Shown: positions 61,591 through 64,000 of the stretch, one piece after another
How positions within the stretch are numbered: position 1 is the first letter of the stretch
How the letters are laid out: every line of letters starts with the position of its first letter
Source of the DNA: Phymatolithon calcareum
Lineage: Eukaryota > Rhodophyta > Florideophyceae > Hapalidiales
NCBI GenBank assembly: GCA_977006965.1
Contig: OZ345367.1
Coordinates: 62,001-126,000 of the forward strand
DNA: 64,000 nucleotides
Direction of reading: 5' to 3'
Notes under the pieces: model-generated
Seen by the model: only the letters and a program-made list of their open reading frames with translations
The model's database searches: none
What the model was told of the DNA's origin: nothing
Program-made: the position numbers and the translations under genes

Positions 61591-64000
61591 CTAGTTGATA
61601 TTGTAGGCGGCTAAGCGCTTTGCAGACAACCCTTGGATAGCAGCGTTCTTCTTTTGCTCGCGCTTTTGTTCCTTTGCACTAAGCGTTTGAGATGAACCAT
61701 CTTCTGTCTTCGATTCTTCCACGTCAACGTAGTATGTCTTGCCACCTCTGCGGCGCTTCTTCTTGCCCTTCGTGCTGACGACACCATTGCCGGCAGGGTC
61801 TGCCCCATTAGCACTCTGGTCTAGGCTCTCCGCTTTGCGTTTCTTCTTCTTCTTCCGTTCTGCACCTTTGCCAGTATCATTAGGATCGCCACCACCGGTA
61901 GGCTCAACGTCCGGCTCCACATTTTCAGACCTTTTGCGTCTTCGAGTCTTGGGCTCCTCATGTTCCTCCCGATTTTTCTTCGGTGCGTTACGCTTTCGCA
62001 GCTTCGCACGCCATCGAGCAGTCTTGGCACGCGCCTTGACTTCCTTACGGTCCCTGTATGGTGCCAAGTACTTGAGAGATGCGCGCTGATTCAGCTCTTT
62101 CTCATCCTCTTCGAGCACTTCTTCCGCCGTCATTCCAAAAGTTTCAGGCTCAACTTCTTTGTAATTGAATCGCACCGGGACGCCACCGACAATGTCCTCG
62201 TAATCAAGGTTATAATACTCGTCCATCAGACGATCCACAGCGGTATGAAGCTCGTTTTCGTCCGCGGCATTCGGATCGTTGCTCTTTTTGATGACTTCAG
62301 CCACGTCAGGTCTATGTTCAGAGACAATGGCGTTTTGATTCTTAAGCGGTTTCAGTTCCTTATCCTCCTGATTGTAATACTCATCCCCGAATTTGCTCTC
62401 CATTTGTTTGGCAAACTCGTCGGGGTCAAAGTCTGCATCAAGGTCGATACCAGAAAAATCCATTCCGGCACCGGCAGCTTCCTGAAGTGCCAAAAGTCGG
62501 CTCTGCACTTCCTTCTTTTTCAGATTTTTCAAATGCTTAATTTCCTCCGCCTTGACTAGCTTTTCCTTCTCCTTTCGCTGTTTTCGAGCTTCTCGAGCTT
62601 GCTTTCTTCTATCGTCCGGCCTTCGGAGCGATTCGGAAACTTTGCGAGCGTGCGAAGCAACTTGAATGCCATCAGGTTCCTCAAATCTAAAGTTGTATTT
62701 CGCTTCGAAATTATCAACCTTATCTTCAAAACCATCTTCTTCATCGTCTTCGTCGTCTTCATTCTCTCCAACGCCTGGAATATTAACAGTATAGTCACGG
62801 GGACCCGGTGCGGGTCCTGCATCTCTCTCCAGCCAACCGTTGCTGAGAACAAAATCGCGAAGAAATCTGTCCTTCTCATCCTGTGTGTCCTTATCAAGAT
62901 AAGAATGGAGAAGCAATTCCTCGCCAGCTCGATTCCTGCCTTTTGATGCCAATCGCTCAGTAAACCTGCCGAAATCTTTTTCTTCTTGTTCAAGCTCCTC
63001 CTTCGTTTTTTCCTTTTTTGTGAAGAAATCACCGTCATCGTCAGCAGCGCTAGAGTCGGCGTCATCTTTCTCGCTGTCGCTATCGTCGCTGGCATCGCCA
63101 CTGCCGTCCTCATCCTCGCTTGAGGATGAACCCTCTTCGTCGCTCTCACTAGCATCCTCTTCTAAAATAGTTTTGTCGCGCACAACGTCCTCATTTTCTT
63201 CTTCCACATGTCGCCTTCTTCGCCGACGCTCGTCATCACTGTCTGGCAATTCACCTTCCTGCAGCAGAGTATCCCGGACATAATCCTTGATTGTCATTTT
63301 TGGAGCGGCATTTTCGGCGGCTTTCGCAATGGTATCCCAGCCCGCGACAGGCTCATCACCGCTGGACGCACCGGAGTCAGTTGCAGAATCGCTCTCTTCA
63401 GCATCTGAGGCATCAACATCATTTCGACTGCCTTTGAAGAACGTGGTTTCCTTCTTATAAATCACCGGGTCCTTGTTCAGCAATGCCAACAGCGTTTTTC
63501 GAATCTGGTTGTCGATTTTCTTCGTCAACTGCTCGCCGTATTCGTCTTCCTCTTCGTCGAGGGACTCATCCGAATCTTCAGCATCCTGGTCAAGCTCTTC
63601 AAGAGTCTCTGGTGCCAGCGAACTGAGGATTTCGCGTCGCTTTCTTGCCTCATACTTCTGCGCAAACTCTGGGTTGAGTTTCAATGTGTCCACATCGTCG
63701 GTCGAGTTGGACGCTTTCTTCGAGGGAGAATTCTTTTCTTTCCTTTTTTTCCTGCCACTGCCTTTCGAGACATCTGCACTCAACATTTGGGGTTTAAGGG
63801 CGTCAGAGTGCGCGGCATCCTTTTGCGGATGTTCTGCCGTGGTTACGGTTTCTGGTTCTTCTTCTTTCGACTTTCTCTTGCCGCTGGATTTCACAACCTT
63901 TTCCTTCGATTGCTGTATTTCCATCTTTTCCGTCGGGGTCGCATCCTTTTGTCGGCTTTCGAGTGCGGCGTCGGATGAACGTCGCTTCTTCTTCGCTTTT
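61591..64000 (-). CDS. KRI1: KRI1-like ribosome biogenesis protein, 5' end cut by window
   Basis: The minus-strand frame has 777 codons from an internal ATG at 63924 and stays open for 25 more codons to the window edge (ending KDATPTEK before the ATG), so the real start probably lies outside. The family signature is clear: DFFTKKEK (about residue 300), FLRDFVLSNGWLERD, FEDKVDNFEAKYNFRFEEP, then the KRI1 C-terminal block NLDYEDIVGGVPVRFNYKEV (about 569-588), ELNQRASLKYLAPYRDRK. Long acidic Ser/Asp/Glu runs (about 250-300) and Lys-rich tails are typical of nucleolar proteins. KRI1 works with KRR1 in 40S subunit assembly in the nucleolus. No intron visible in the part seen. Single, conserved host gene. 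Confidence 0.9.
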   Translation of the reverse strand, partial: KAKKKRRSSDAALESRQKDATPTEKMEIQQSKEKVVKSSGKRKSKEEEPETVTTAEHPQKDAAHSDALKPQMLSADVSKGSGRKKRKEKNSPSKKASNSTDDVDTLKLNPEFAQKYEARKRREILSSLAPETLEELDQDAEDSDESLDEEEDEYGEQLTKKIDNQIRKTLLALLNKDPVIYKKETTFFKGSRNDVDASDAEESDSATDSGASSGDEPVAGWDTIAKAAENAAPKMTIKDYVRDTLLQEGELPDSDDERRRRRRHVEEENEDVVRDKTILEEDASESDEEGSSSSEDEDGSGDASDDSDSEKDDADSSAADDDGDFFTKKEKTKEELEQEEKDFGRFTERLASKGRNRAGEELLLHSYLDKDTQDEKDRFLRDFVLSNGWLERDAGPAPGPRDYTVNIPGVGENEDDEDDEEDGFEDKVDNFEAKYNFRFEEPDGIQVASHARKVSESLRRPDDRRKQAREARKQRKEKEKLVKAEEIKHLKNLKKKEVQSRLLALQEAAGAGMDFSGIDLDADFDPDEFAKQMESKFGDEYYNQEDKELKPLKNQNAIVSEHRPDVAEVIKKSNDPNAADENELHTAVDRLMDEYYNLDYEDIVGGVPVRFNYKEVEPETFGMTAEEVLEEDEKELNQRASLKYLAPYRDRKEVKARAKTARWRAKLRKRNAPKKNREEHEEPKTRRRKRSENVEPDVEPTGGGDPNDTGKGAERKKKKKRKAESLDQSANGADPAGNGVVSTKGKKKRRRGGKTYYVDVEESKTEDGSSQTLSAKEQKREQKKNAAIQGLSAKRLAAYNIN

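Noticed and set aside
63020-63283. Serine-rich plus-strand frame
   Set aside because: Antisense of the acidic Ser/Asp/Glu run in KRI1.
1-64000. CRISPR array, prokaryotic operons, riboswitches or Rho-independent terminators
   Set aside because: The repeats are dispersed or inverted, gene content is eukaryotic, and the hairpins are not placed after genes.

Overview
The window looks like a compact, intron-poor nuclear eukaryotic region packed with mobile elements. Eukaryotic signs are a KRI1-type ribosome-biogenesis protein, two STAND (NB-ARC plus WD40) proteins, Ty1/copia, LINE, hAT, pogo-like and CACTA-like elements, and long uninterrupted reading frames. The style would suit a florideophyte red alga of the Chondrus kind, but that placement is a guess from gene structure and no marker gene here proves it.

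Layout. 1-10.7 kb: no confident host gene; a copia RNase H remnant, a broken repeat copy hit by a hAT element and a Harbinger-like MITE, and a 5'-truncated LINE with a 12-bp target duplication. 10.7-19.6 kb: a cluster of five or six long frames around a CACTA/Plavaka-like transposase, perhaps one large multi-gene DNA transposon whose ends I could not find. 20.2-23.4 kb: a dispersed repeat, then a pogo/Tigger-like element carrying a nested hAT element, then a small MITE. 24.1-28.1 kb: the first NB-ARC/WD40 gene. 28.4-33.6 kb: inverted-end elements, an old LINE relic and a split pseudogene of an alpha/beta hydrolase. 35.2-40.6 kb: a dead hAT transposase and a dead copia element. 41.7-58.6 kb: second copy of the 21.5-32.1 kb segment, enlarged by a young copia element, a solo LTR and several inverted-repeat elements, and holding the second NB-ARC/WD40 gene. 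58.5-61.5 kb: two tandem monoacylglycerol-lipase-like genes. 61.6-64.0 kb: KRI1, cut by the window edge.

The two copies of the large segment form filled-site/empty-site pairs, so many insertions can be dated relative to the duplication and their target duplications read directly. The same comparison shows short TACAGTA/TACTGTA insertions that look like excision scars of TA-target, CAG-ended transposons, and a nearly identical tract of about 2.6 kb inside the two STAND genes that points to gene conversion.

The likely host genes are the two STAND proteins (sensing/defence-type ATPases), the two lipases (lipid turnover) and KRI1 (40S ribosome assembly). Nothing suggests that they work as one pathway.
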